This document shows, piece after piece, positions 12,754 through 20,169 of a DNA stretch of 26,313 nucleotides; within the stretch, counting starts at the first letter, position 1, and each line of letters starts with the position of its first letter. Position numbers and translations under genes: made by a program. The notes under the pieces were generated by a model. The model was not told where the DNA came from. It was given only the letters and a program-made list of their open reading frames with translations, and searched no databases. The stretch is taken from the IMG/VR virus record IMGVR_UViG_3300045253_000164, positions 1-26,313 of that record, one strand, 5' to 3'. The stretch comes from a virus.

Positions 12754-13152
12754 ATGGACAAGCGCACTGAGAACTGGATCGCCGAGACGTTGATCCACTA
12801 CGGGCTCGCGAAGGAAGGCGCAAAGGCGCTGTGCGGTAGCGAGAAAGGCCGACGCCGCACCGCCGTCGCATTGGTCGAGTGCAACTACTGCTTGAATTGC
12901 ATCGACAACCTGGTGCAGGCGCAGATGGACAAGAGCGGCAAGCTCAAGGCCAGCCGACCGCAGAAGCCACGCCACAACTGCGAACGCTACGCGCCGCCAG
13001 ACTTTCTCACGTCCGGCCACCGACAACCGGGTGAGCGCTGGACGTGTCCGAAGTGCGGCACCGTCTGGGTGCACGACTGTGACGAAGCGGAAGGCTGCTG
13101 CTGGGTGCCGGCGAAACGGCAAGCGGCGGTGCCGAAGAAACGGGTGGGGTGA
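12754..13152 (+). CDS. Zinc-ribbon protein (132 aa)
   Basis: It starts one base after the previous stop. The N-terminal 65 residues are helical with CNYCLNC. The C-terminal half carries a classical ribbon, WTCPKCGTVWVHDC, and later EGCCW, ending in a basic tail (PAKRQAAVPKKRVG). The basic tail and ribbon suggest nucleic-acid contact. No family is recognised beyond the ribbon. It lies directly upstream of the DUF5131 gene and might be its partner, which is an inference from position only. Confidence 0.72.
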   Translation: MDKRTENWIAETLIHYGLAKEGAKALCGSEKGRRRTAVALVECNYCLNCIDNLVQAQMDKSGKLKASRPQKPRHNCERYAPPDFLTSGHRQPGERWTCPKCGTVWVHDCDEAEGCCWVPAKRQAAVPKKRVG

Positions 13153-13155
13153 AGG

Positions 13156-14196
13156 ATGAGCGCCGACAGCAAGATCGAATGGACCGATTCAACTTGGAAC
13201 CCGCTGCGCGGCTGCTCACGCGTATCGCCGGGCTGCCAGCATTGCTACGCCGAGCGCGTCGCCGCACGCTTCCGCGGCCCCGGCCAACGCTTTGAAGGGC
13301 TCGTCAAGACCCACCCGAGCGGCGAGCCGCGGTGGACCGGCAAGATTCAGCTCGTCCCGGGGAAGCTCGACGAGCCGCTGCGCTGGCGGCGGCCGCGCCG
13401 CATCTTCGTCAACTCGATGAGCGACCTCTTCCACGAGGGCGTGCCGGACGAGTACATCGCCGCGGTGTTCGGGGTGATGGCGGCGTGCCCGCAGCACACG
13501 TTTCAAATCCTCACCAAGCGTGCGGAGCGGATGCGTCGGTGGTTCGAGCTGTATGCGGACGGGTTTGGGCCGTCGCTCGATCCGCCGGTGATGAAAGCGA
13601 CGCTGTGGATCGAAGCACAGAGGCGACTCGACGTGCCAATGAAGGCGCGGGTAGACCCCCGCGCCTATGGTGGCGAACGCCCCTGGCCGCTGCCGAACGT
13701 GTGGCTGGGCGTCAGCGTCGAGAACCAGGAGCAAGCCGACGTGCGGATTTCCGAGCTATTGCAGACGCCGACGGCGGTGAGGTTCCTGAGCGTCGAGCCG
13801 CTGCTGGGACCGGCGGATCTAACCAGGTGGCTTACCGAGTTGTGTCCGGACTGCGGGGGCACCGGCGAGTGCAGCGCTCAGAACCACGACGATCCGAAGT
13901 TTTCTCCATGCGCACAGTGCGCCGGCCCGTATGCGCGCTTGCGGGCTGGTCGCGTACGAGCGTCGGACCCGCGGCTTCACTGGTGCATCGTCGGCTCCGA
14001 GAGCGGTCCCGGCGCGCGACCGATGCACGTCGAGTGGGCGCGCAGCATCGTCGACCAATGCCTGGCGGCTGGCGTGCCGATGTTCACGAAGCAGATCGCC
14101 ACACCGGAAGGTCGGGCAGCTGGCGATCGCAAAGGCGGTGATCCGCTGCACTGGCCTGCCGGGGAGTGGCCCCGGCAGTTTCCCGAGGTCCCATGA
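13156..14196 (+). CDS. DUF5131 (phage Gp37/Gp68) three-Cys protein (346 aa)
   Basis: The start is preceded by GGGGTGAAGG. The family signature is complete: SKIEWTDSTWNPLRGCSRVSPGCQHCYAE (C20, C27, C30), IFVNSMSDLFHE, FQILTKRAERM, WLGVSVENQEQAD, RFLSVEPLLGP and WCIVGSESGP. These proteins resemble radical-SAM enzymes with a three-Cys motif, but their reaction is not known. An insert at about residues 230-255 adds CPDC and CAQC, a zinc-ribbon-like element. Some family members are paired with a TcmP partner protein; none is recognisable in this window. Confidence 0.92.
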   Translation: MSADSKIEWTDSTWNPLRGCSRVSPGCQHCYAERVAARFRGPGQRFEGLVKTHPSGEPRWTGKIQLVPGKLDEPLRWRRPRRIFVNSMSDLFHEGVPDEYIAAVFGVMAACPQHTFQILTKRAERMRRWFELYADGFGPSLDPPVMKATLWIEAQRRLDVPMKARVDPRAYGGERPWPLPNVWLGVSVENQEQADVRISELLQTPTAVRFLSVEPLLGPADLTRWLTELCPDCGGTGECSAQNHDDPKFSPCAQCAGPYARLRAGRVRASDPRLHWCIVGSESGPGARPMHVEWARSIVDQCLAAGVPMFTKQIATPEGRAAGDRKGGDPLHWPAGEWPRQFPEVP

Positions 14197-14294
14197 TCAC
14201 CGTCGCTCATCCTTCACCGGCAACCGCCGGCGGCCTGCTGATCGCCGGCCTGGTCCTGCTGCTCTGCGGGTTGGCGTGGGTGATCCTCGGCTAG
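14193..14294 (+). CDS. Tiny single-pass membrane protein (33 aa)
   Basis: ATG 14193 overlaps the DUF5131 stop as ATGA. The 34-codon frame ends at TAG 14292-14294. The product has a short polar N-terminus and one hydrophobic helix, GGLLIAGLVLLLCGLAW. Support is its coupling position and coherent hydrophobicity; no homologue is recognised. It is the last rightward gene, and its stop overlaps the stop of the converging gene. Confidence 0.55.
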   Translation: MITVAHPSPATAGGLLIAGLVLLLCGLAWVILG

Positions 14295-14728
14295 TGATGC
14301 CCGCCCTGCGGGAGATGCCGCAGCCAATCCCAGAGCGCCGAGGCCGCCGACTGTAACATCGCCCCGCCGATGGTCACGGCGGACAGCATCAGCGCCCACC
14401 AGCCTTTGGTACGCTCGATGGCGATCGCGCCGTCCGACTCTTGCGCCCCATGTCGCATTTCCCAAATCTGCCGCTGGAGCCCTTCGTCAATCCCTTCCCG
14501 GAATCGCGCGCCGGTTTCGACGGCGGATAGGCGCCCGTGGAAATCGAGACGGACTTGCGTCAGCTCCCGGCGAATATCGTCAAGGCTGTTCGTGACGTGC
14601 GCAACGGAGGCCTCTGTGCGATCCAGGCTGGCTTGCAGCGTGCGCATCGCCTCTTGGTGTGCCTCCCCATTGCGGACGGCATCCTCGAGGGCCGCAATCG
14701 CACGTTCGAGCCGTTCATCGACCGACAC
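14291..14728 (-). CDS. Coiled-coil protein with C-terminal membrane helix (145 aa)
   Basis: The GTG start at 14728 lies after GGGAGGCTGAGG on the minus strand. Residues 1-90 form a long amphipathic helix or coiled coil (ERLERAIAALEDAVRNGE, LDDIRRELTQVRLDFHGRL). One hydrophobic segment, WWALMLSAVTIGGAMLQSA, follows near residues 109-127. The layout of coiled coil then membrane anchor resembles some phage holin-associated or tail-anchored proteins. It is the last gene of the leftward operon, and its TAG shares CTAG with the opposing gene. Confidence 0.7.
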   Translation of the reverse strand: MSVDERLERAIAALEDAVRNGEAHQEAMRTLQASLDRTEASVAHVTNSLDDIRRELTQVRLDFHGRLSAVETGARFREGIDEGLQRQIWEMRHGAQESDGAIAIERTKGWWALMLSAVTIGGAMLQSAASALWDWLRHLPQGGHH

Positions 14729-14897
14729 CCTCAGCCTCCCTCACCAGGAGCCGGAGGCGGAGATTCATGGTCTGCAGCCGCCGCTTGAGCCGTTCGACGC
14801 GCTGGCGAAAGACGTTGCGCTCGTGTGCCTGAATGCGCAAGCGCAACAGCAGTACCGTCGCGCGATCGAGCTGCACCATGAGGGCGTCGGGCTGCAT
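14715..14897 (-). CDS. Small basic helical protein (60 aa)
   Basis: ATG 14897 follows the previous stop directly (TGAATG). The product is an amphipathic basic helix (VQLDRATVLLLRLRIQAHERN, RQRVERLKRRLQTMNLRLRLL), consistent with a short coiled coil. It overlaps the next gene by 14 bases. Another start at 14901 in a different frame (ATGA overlap) gives a Pro/Ala/Arg-rich 56-residue product that looks less like a protein, so I prefer this one. Confidence 0.55.
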   Translation of the reverse strand: MQPDALMVQLDRATVLLLRLRIQAHERNVFRQRVERLKRRLQTMNLRLRLLVREAEGVGR

Positions 14898-15491
14898 TCA
14901 TGACCACCGGGCGTCGGCGTGCTCGAGGAAGTCCTCGATCTCCGCGAGCGTCGTGATTTCATCCCCACTCCAACGGGGATCCGGGTCATTGAGGAGATGG
15001 GCGAGCTCCCAGCGCACCACGCGCATGTGGTCCGTGGTCGTCGGCCAGTCCAGCGGCATGGTGCGGTTGAGACGCGCGGCGCTGCAGAACACTGCGCCGA
15101 TCACACACAGGACCAGCCCCCGCAGTCCGTAGAGGGGCAGCCAAATCACCAGCACGCCCGTCGCCGAGAGCGCAATCCCGCACAGGAAGCACCGAGACAG
15201 CGCGAGATGCGGCATCCGTTCCGACGGCGGACAGTATCGATTGACGGCGCGCCGATGCGTCCACCACGCCAAGGGGATGCACGGCAACGCGATGAGCCCG
15301 TAGCCCACCAAATGCAGGGCAGTGATCCCCGCGTCCCATCGCCAATCGGCGCCATGAGCAATGAACCCGCGTTGCAGCGGATCGGTCAGCCCAATCGCCA
15401 ACAGCACCGCCGCCAAGATCCCCACGGCCATGAGCGCGCGAATTCCCCAGACGACGATCAGGGCAGCGAGGCGATCGAGCGCGCGGGTCAT
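14898..15491 (-). CDS. Polytopic membrane protein (197 aa, about 4 helices)
   Basis: ATG 15491 overlaps the previous stop (ATGA) and follows GGGGGAGA. Hydrophobic stretches are ALMAVGILAAVLLAIGL (about 19-35), ALHLVGYGLIALPCIPLAWW (about 58-77), CGIALSATGVLVIWLPLYGL (about 109-128) and GLVLCVIGAVFCSAA (about 130-144). An acidic cytoplasmic tail follows (DDEITTLAEIEDFLEHA-like). No family is recognised. It belongs to a run of membrane proteins at the end of the late operon, where lysis genes are common. Confidence 0.72.
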   Translation of the reverse strand: MTRALDRLAALIVVWGIRALMAVGILAAVLLAIGLTDPLQRGFIAHGADWRWDAGITALHLVGYGLIALPCIPLAWWTHRRAVNRYCPPSERMPHLALSRCFLCGIALSATGVLVIWLPLYGLRGLVLCVIGAVFCSAARLNRTMPLDWPTTTDHMRVVRWELAHLLNDPDPRWSGDEITTLAEIEDFLEHADARWS

Positions 15492-15691
15492 TCTCCCCCG
15501 TTAACCGGCGACGGCATAGCACTGGGCACGAGCTCCACCGTCGGCACGGCGTACCGCTTCCGACGCTCCGGGCAGGTCGCCGTGGCGCACTCGATCCAGG
15601 CGTCATCGCGGACGTTGGGTCGGCCCTCGTGTGCGATCATCGCCGCCTGACACCGCGGACAGCGGACGTCCGCAATCAACGTCGTCTTCAT
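15488..15691 (-). CDS. Zinc-ribbon small protein (67 aa)
   Basis: GGAGGAGCC directly precedes ATG 15691, which overlaps the preceding stop (ATGA). The product has CPRCQAAMIAHEG and IECATATCPERRKRY, a two-pair zinc ribbon similar in order to small transcription-factor-like ribbons of phages (for example Ogr/Delta-type). The resemblance to Ogr is only by layout. If real, it could be a late-gene activator, but its location at the operon end argues against that. Confidence 0.7.
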   Translation of the reverse strand: MKTTLIADVRCPRCQAAMIAHEGRPNVRDDAWIECATATCPERRKRYAVPTVELVPSAMPSPVNGGE

Positions 15692-16098
15692 GGCTCCTCC
15701 GTTCCCAGCGCCTCGATGCGCAGCGTCGCCTTTGCAGTCACCGCCCCGACGCTGACCGCCAGCTCGAGCAGCCGATCTACGGCGCCAGGGGCAGCGGCAG
15801 CCAGGCGCGCTACGGCGTCGGCTGCGACGCGCACGGACTCCCGGTGCTCGTCGAGCCAGGTCACGCCCTGGTGTAGCAGCTCCGCGGTCACCCGTGCGCC
15901 GTGGAGGGCCTGTCTGGCTGCCAGCCGCAGATCGGCGACTACCGTGTCGTCGAGCTTGCCATCGGTGGCCGCGGCGAAGGCGTCGAGGGCATGGAGCAAC
16001 GGCGCGCCGGCGGCCAGCTTCGCGCGCGCCGCGTCGACCGCACCCTTGACCTCGCTGCCGACTTGCCAGGCGGTGACGATGGAGTTGAGGAGCCCCAT
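15688..16098 (-). CDS. Helical hypothetical protein (136 aa)
   Basis: ATG 16098 directly follows the TAG of the upstream gene. The product is Ala/Leu-rich and helical throughout (LLNSIVTAWQVGSEVKGAVDAARAKL is split here into GLLNSIVTAWQVGSEV and KGAVDAARAKLAAG; later ARVTAELLHQGVTWLDEH). It has no cysteines, signal peptide or clear membrane segment. The function is unknown. It overlaps the next gene by four bases. Confidence 0.68.
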   Translation of the reverse strand: MGLLNSIVTAWQVGSEVKGAVDAARAKLAAGAPLLHALDAFAAATDGKLDDTVVADLRLAARQALHGARVTAELLHQGVTWLDEHRESVRVAADAVARLAAAAPGAVDRLLELAVSVGAVTAKATLRIEALGTEEP

Positions 16099-16248
16099 CT
16101 ACAGCCGGCCGGTCAGCAACAGAATGAGCACGACAATGAGCAGGATCCCGCCGATGCCCGATGGCCCGTAGCCGTAGTCGTGCCCGCTGATGTTCGGCAG
16201 GCCGCCGAAGATGAGCAGCAGCAGGACGATCAATAGGAGCAAGGACAT
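16099..16248 (-). CDS. DUF3309-like tiny membrane protein (49 aa)
   Basis: GAGGTGA precedes ATG 16248. The 50-codon product has two hydrophobic helices, SLLLLIVLLLLIFGG and GGILLIVVLILLLTGRL, joined by a Gly/Tyr-rich turn (HDYGYGPSGIG). This is the layout of DUF3309, a family of about 50 residues common in proteobacterial genomes. In this late-operon position it could act as a small holin-like protein, an inference from size and topology. Confidence 0.78.
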   Translation of the reverse strand: MSLLLLIVLLLLIFGGLPNISGHDYGYGPSGIGGILLIVVLILLLTGRL

Positions 16249-16275
16249 GACGTCACCTCGTCTGTTCTGCGGCGT

Positions 16276-16422
16276 TTAGGCTGGCAGACAGCCCAGCAGC
16301 AGCGCAATCGACAGCAGCAGCACCGAGAGCCACAATGGCCACGCACGACCAGCAGCAGACGCAATAGCGCCCCCACCGGCGATGAGTTCCAGCAGACAGC
16401 GGATGGTGAGTAGACCGTTCAT
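16276..16422 (-). CDS. Small two-helix membrane protein, holin candidate (48 aa)
   Basis: I start at ATG 16422, behind a strong GAAAGGGAGGG site; the longer in-frame start at 16584 adds a non-coding-looking, Ala/Thr/Arg-rich region. Two hydrophobic stretches (LLTIRCLLELIAGGGAIASAA and LWLSVLLLSIALLLGCL) make a hairpin. Size and topology fit minimal class II/III holins, but no endolysin is nearby, so the role is only a guess. Confidence 0.65.
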   Translation of the reverse strand: MNGLLTIRCLLELIAGGGAIASAAGRAWPLWLSVLLLSIALLLGCLPA

Positions 16423-16640
16423 GGTGTTACCCTCCCTTTCGGTTTGCGTGATTTGCTGCGTGGCTTCTTGCGCACCACTCGTTCGATGTTCCCTCCTGGC
16501 TGTGCGAGGAACGCCGGCGGTGGCAACGGACTCCTGGCATCGGCTTGCTGCACCGGCGGCGGATGCACCCAACACCTCCGACACCAGTAGAGCAGGGCAA
16601 CAAGGAATGATGCAGAAGTTATGAGTATGAGAACGTACAT
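16419..16640 (-). CDS. N-terminal membrane anchor with Pro-rich and basic tail (73 aa)
   Basis: GGGGGA precedes ATG 16640, and the stop overlaps the next start by four bases. The N-terminus is a membrane helix (YVLILITSASFLVALLYW), then CRRCW, a proline-rich linker (HPPPVQQADARSPLPPPAF) and a strongly basic tail (VRKKPRSKSRKPKGR). The layout recalls small type II or type III phage membrane proteins; spanin identity is not supported because no partner with an overlapping lipoprotein frame was seen. Confidence 0.65.
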   Translation of the reverse strand: MYVLILITSASFLVALLYWCRRCWVHPPPVQQADARSPLPPPAFLAQPGGNIERVVRKKPRSKSRKPKGRVTP

Positions 16641-16642
16641 CG

Positions 16643-17188
16643 TCAGTCCCCCTTTGGCTTGTCGGTCGTCTGGATCTCTACCGTCGGCACCGCACCGCCG
16701 GCGATCGCCGTCTGCGTACGGGCCGCCGCAGAGATTCCCGCGGCCGCCGCGGCGACCTCCTTGCTCGCCCCGAACTTGTCCAACATCAACTGCGCAGCTT
16801 GACGCGCCAGGATGCTACCGAAGGCGAAGAGTGCGCCCTTCACCATGAGTTGCGTACCGATGCCGTAGCCAGCTTCGATGGCCGACATGATCCCATAGGC
16901 GAGCGCAACCGCCGGCGGCACGACCAGCGACACCTTTTCGCTGATGAGCGCCGAGATATGGAAGTAGATGGCGAGCCCGCAGATACAGACCAGAAAACCC
17001 CAATCGCGGGCTTCAAATTTGATCCAGGAATCGTCGAACGCCTTGGAGGCCGTTTGCGCAACGGCGTCCGCAATGCCCTCTGCGAACCCTGTTCGCGCCA
17101 CCAGAGTGACCAACGCAATACTCAGGAGGCCGCACCACGCCCAACGTGCCGATCGGGCATCGCTGGCTTCGGTCAGTTGACGATACAC
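16643..17188 (-). CDS. Polytopic membrane protein (181 aa)
   Basis: GGAGG (17198-17194) lies five bases before GTG 17188, so I prefer it to the in-frame TTG at 17200. Hydrophobic segments: AWCGLLSIALVTLVARTGFA, GFLVCICGLAIYFHISALI, VPPAVALAYGIMSAIEAGY and LMVKGALFAFGSILA. The C-terminal 50 residues are Ala-rich and polar. No family is recognised. It starts after a 111-base gap, the largest in the late operon, where I see no convincing promoter or terminator. Confidence 0.7.
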   Translation of the reverse strand: MYRQLTEASDARSARWAWCGLLSIALVTLVARTGFAEGIADAVAQTASKAFDDSWIKFEARDWGFLVCICGLAIYFHISALISEKVSLVVPPAVALAYGIMSAIEAGYGIGTQLMVKGALFAFGSILARQAAQLMLDKFGASKEVAAAAAGISAAARTQTAIAGGAVPTVEIQTTDKPKGD

Positions 17189-17299
17189 TCCCACCTCCAA
17201 GCCGTAGGCTCGACGATGGGTGGCGGCGTGGGAACGAAACTTAGAGTCGCACGTTTACGCCCGGATTTCTACAGCCGAGTCGCGAATTCACCTTGGCGG

Positions 17300-18286
17300 C
17301 TAGGCCGCTTGCGCCGTCGGCACCAACGCGTATCGCGCGTACAGCGCTGTCGCGTCGGCGGTCAGCACCTGGCGGTCGATGTCCTCAACGGGCCGACCAC
17401 CGGAGAGTGCCGCCCACTGTTCATCGGTGACGTTCAGCGGCCGCGCTTGCTGAATCGGCAGCTCAGGGGGCAGTGCCCCCCACTTCCCGCGGAAGAGTTC
17501 CCCGTTGCGCCGGAAGGTGGTCTCGTTGCTCTGCGCCAACGCCGGATTGCTGCGAATGGTCAGCGAGCAGTCGTGACGGAACAGGGCACCAGGATCACAG
17601 ACCGCCCGCACGCCGGCGTACTGCATGCGGACATGGTAGTCGTTGTCTTCGAAGTAGGCCGGGCGATACCGGGCATCGAAGAGCCCCCAGTCCCACGGCG
17701 ACATGAACGCCGCCGGCGAGGGTTCGTTGCGTTCTCGGGCCTCATGCTGTCGCTGCATTTCCACGCCAGCATCCCACTTCCCGACAATCTCGATGCACGC
17801 CGGCGTCAGGAGGAAAAAGGAGAAATCCGGCGTCGGTCGCACAGGATCGGTCGGCGCGGCCGCGGCCACCGGTTGTTCAGGTGTGTCGTAGGGAACGGCG
17901 GTGCCGGTCACGAACAGGGCGCCGGCGTCGGTGAGGGCCACCAGCCGCTCGATCGTCCCGGGCATCGGGAGCGTGTCGTGTCCGCACACCAGAATGCGGG
18001 TTGCGCCATTGGCGAGCGCGAAGCGGATCCCCATGTTCCACGCGGCCGCTGCGCCAATGTTCGTTTGATTCGCAATGATCATGATGCCCTGCGGCACCAT
18101 GGGCACCTCGCTGCCGTTCGCCAGCTGGCCCTTGAGCGCCATCAGCCATTCAATCGTGCCGTCGGTGCTTTGCTGATCGACGAGGACAATCCGAAAGGGA
18201 ATGTCGAGCATCGTTTGCGTGAGTTGCGCCAGCAGCCGCTGGACGTGCTGCAGGGCGTTGAGAGTCGCGACGACGATGTACAGCAT
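17300..18286 (-). CDS. Family-2-type (GT-A) glycosyltransferase (328 aa)
   Basis: ATG 18286 shares its A with the previous stop (TGATG) and is preceded by AAAGGA. GT-A landmarks: IVVATLNALQHVQRLL at the N-terminus, VLVDQQSTDGT (D37), NQTNIGAAAAWNMGIRFAL (73-91), ILVCGHDT (HD at about 103-104, the DxD-like position), AYFEDNDYHVRM and FRHDCSLTIRSN. It should transfer a sugar from a nucleotide-sugar to an unidentified acceptor. The DxD metal motif is altered to CGHD, which may affect metal use. A GT-B glycosyltransferase lies two genes upstream in the same operon. Confidence 0.88.
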   Translation of the reverse strand: MLYIVVATLNALQHVQRLLAQLTQTMLDIPFRIVLVDQQSTDGTIEWLMALKGQLANGSEVPMVPQGIMIIANQTNIGAAAAWNMGIRFALANGATRILVCGHDTLPMPGTIERLVALTDAGALFVTGTAVPYDTPEQPVAAAAPTDPVRPTPDFSFFLLTPACIEIVGKWDAGVEMQRQHEARERNEPSPAAFMSPWDWGLFDARYRPAYFEDNDYHVRMQYAGVRAVCDPGALFRHDCSLTIRSNPALAQSNETTFRRNGELFRGKWGALPPELPIQQARPLNVTDEQWAALSGGRPVEDIDRQVLTADATALYARYALVPTAQAA

Positions 18287-18570
18287 CAGTTCGATCCTTT
18301 CAGGATTAACGGCGGAACCTGCCGCCACAGCCAGCTGACGAGCCAGGTGCAGACCCGCGCGCGCCAGCCGATCGACTGCCGCACCTCGAGCTCCACACCA
18401 CCAATATCCCCACCGGGGAAGGTCACCCGCATCAGTACCGGGGCCGCACCGGATGATCGATGCGCTTCCGCCAGCACGCGCAACAGCAATTGCTCGAGCG
18501 GGCCGTGTGCGGTGGCGTGTTGCACCCGCGCAATCTCCGCGGCCGTGAGGCACCACGTCTCCGACGTCAT
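18286..18570 (-). CDS. Small protein between two glycosyltransferases (94 aa)
   Basis: ATG 18570 overlaps the stop of the upstream glycosyltransferase gene (ATGA). I reject the longer frame to 18708 because it would overlap that gene by about 140 bases. The product has a helical N-terminal half (LTAAEIARVQHATAH, LEQLLLRVLAEAH) and a beta segment (VLMRVTFPGGDIGGVELEVR). It ends in an aromatic hydrophobic stretch (TWLVSWLWRQVPPLIL) that could touch membrane. The function is unknown. Confidence 0.65.
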   Translation of the reverse strand: MTSETWCLTAAEIARVQHATAHGPLEQLLLRVLAEAHRSSGAAPVLMRVTFPGGDIGGVELEVRQSIGWRARVCTWLVSWLWRQVPPLILKGSN

Positions 18571-19895
18571 GCCGCGATCCGCACGCCGTTCATCTGGTAA
18601 GGAGGTGCCGTCGTGGATGCCGGTGCTTCGAGGCGCGTCACGCAGTGCTGGAAGATTGCCTCCCATTGCGGCACCACGTGGTGTCGCCACGTCAGCCCCT
18701 GCGCCCACTCGCGCCCCCGGCGCCCCATTTCCCGGGCCCGTTCAGGATGAGCCAGCAGATCACACACCGCGGCCGCCATGTCGCGCACGTTCGCCACCGG
18801 GCGGAGTTGGTCATTGTCCGACAGCATGACGTCGCGATGCTCGAGCGGCGGCACGAGCACGCCGCGGTTGTCGGCCAGGAGCTCGGAGAGGCTCGTGTGA
18901 TCCGGGGCGACGACCGGGATGCCGACGGTCATCGCTTCGGACACCGGCAACTCCCATCCCCCACCCCGGCAGGTCGTCAGCAGGACGTCGGCTGCGTTGT
19001 AGATCATGTTGAGGATCGGCAGCGGTACACCCACGCCCTCGGAGAAGTTCAGCGGGAACAACACGGCATCCTGGGGAATCCGCAACTGGTGTTGGATCCG
19101 CGCCAGGTCGAAACCGGCAGCATCCGCTCGATTCATGTGGAGATACAGCTTGGCATCGGGGTGTACTTTGAGGACCTCGCGGAACACTTGCAGGGTCTTC
19201 GGCACGTCCTTGCGCGGCTGGTTGCGGTTCACGTTGACCAGCAATGGTTGGCCCGGTTGCAACCGCAACTGCTCACAACGGAAGCGCACGCGTTCCTCCG
19301 GCGGCACAGGGAAGAACGTGGCGGGATTGGTCCCGTGCGGAATCACGCGCAGCCGCTCCCGTAACATCGGCACGGTGTCCGTCATCACTCGATGGCCATA
19401 CTGGGTATAGGCAACAGGATAATCCACGCACGAGCTCATCCAGGTCAGCCACTCCGGGCGCACATGATCCCCATCGATCGGGAGATATTGCACCACCAGA
19501 AACGGTGGGCGCCCCTCTCGACACTGTTGGCGCAAGGCTTGGATAAGAGCTGGCATGAACGGCTGGAGCTGATTGTTGAACGGGATGGGATGGGTCAGCG
19601 TGAAACTGTCCTCGAGGAGGAACAGCACGTTGAACGGAATTTCGTTGGACAGGAGCTTCTGGCAGAAGCGCACTCGGCCGAACAAATCCGGATCGCGCGA
19701 TGCTGCGACCTGCGCCGGCCAGATCTTGAACGGCATGCCATGCGGATCACCCAGGTAGTTGATGCCGAAGAAGTTCAGGTCATCGATCGGCACCTGACGG
19801 CGTTCAACGAGACCCGTGAACAGTTCCCGCATGACCGTGCCGAATCCCGTGGGAACGCACGGGGCGTTGGCATAGGTAACGATGCGCAGGCCCAT
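18567..19895 (-). CDS. GT-B (family-4-type) glycosyltransferase (442 aa)
   Basis: The start is ATG 19895, sharing its A with the previous stop (TGATG), after AGAGGA; the longer open frame upstream is the shadow of the neighbouring gene. The N-terminal domain opens GLRIVTYANAPCVPTGFG, typical of GT-B donors. The C-terminal domain has NVNRNQPRKD (221-230), then GGGWELPVSEAMTVGIPVVA (311-330), an E-x-x-x-x-E nucleotide-sugar site (E315, E320), followed by SELL. It probably glycosylates virion or host surface components; the acceptor is unknown. Codon use matches its neighbours. Confidence 0.9.
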   Translation of the reverse strand: MGLRIVTYANAPCVPTGFGTVMRELFTGLVERRQVPIDDLNFFGINYLGDPHGMPFKIWPAQVAASRDPDLFGRVRFCQKLLSNEIPFNVLFLLEDSFTLTHPIPFNNQLQPFMPALIQALRQQCREGRPPFLVVQYLPIDGDHVRPEWLTWMSSCVDYPVAYTQYGHRVMTDTVPMLRERLRVIPHGTNPATFFPVPPEERVRFRCEQLRLQPGQPLLVNVNRNQPRKDVPKTLQVFREVLKVHPDAKLYLHMNRADAAGFDLARIQHQLRIPQDAVLFPLNFSEGVGVPLPILNMIYNAADVLLTTCRGGGWELPVSEAMTVGIPVVAPDHTSLSELLADNRGVLVPPLEHRDVMLSDNDQLRPVANVRDMAAAVCDLLAHPERAREMGRRGREWAQGLTWRHHVVPQWEAIFQHCVTRLEAPASTTAPPYQMNGVRIAA

Positions 19896-20152
19896 CAGTC
19901 CTCTGGGAGCGCGAGCTCGTCGGCGCCACTGACGAGACGCACCGGAGGCGAGGTTGAAGGCACTCCCGGCGGCGCTCCGGTTGCCGCCGCGGGCATGTAT
20001 GCCACCTCGGTCAGCTCCGTCACTCCACCCAGACCTCGGAGCAACTCCACGGATACTATGCCGGGGGGCACCAGGGACAGCGCGCGCACGAGCTCCTGGC
20101 GTTCTGCTTCGGTCAGCTCGATGATCCACGTCGTGCGAGGCGTAACGTTCAT
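19895..20152 (-). CDS. Hypothetical protein (85 aa)
   Basis: ATG 20152 heads an 86-codon frame. The N-terminal part looks like a strand-helix unit (TTWIIELTEAERQELVRALSL), followed by LVPPGIVSVELLRGLGGVTE. The last third is low-complexity Pro/Ala/Ser/Thr, ending in acidic ELALPED. The function is unknown. It is coupled to the glycosyltransferase gene. Confidence 0.65.
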   Translation of the reverse strand: MNVTPRTTWIIELTEAERQELVRALSLVPPGIVSVELLRGLGGVTELTEVAYMPAAATGAPPGVPSTSPPVRLVSGADELALPED

Positions 20153-20169
20153 TGGGCGAAGATCAGGTC

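Noticed and set aside
16419-16640. Spanin pair
   Set aside because: There is no overlapping or adjacent small lipoprotein frame with a lipobox; only a membrane anchor with Pro-rich and basic regions is present.
17189-17299. Promoter or terminator in the largest gap of the late operon
   Set aside because: No convincing -35/-10 pair or stem with T-run seen on the minus strand.
18570-18708. Longer N-terminus for the 18286-18570 gene
   Set aside because: It would overlap the glycosyltransferase gene by about 140 bases, whereas ATG 18570 gives a normal ATGA overlap.
16799-18829. 676-codon rightward open frame opposite the late operon
   Set aside because: High-GC antisense shadow; its translation is Arg/Gly/His-rich low-complexity, and the opposite strand has clear glycosyltransferase motifs.
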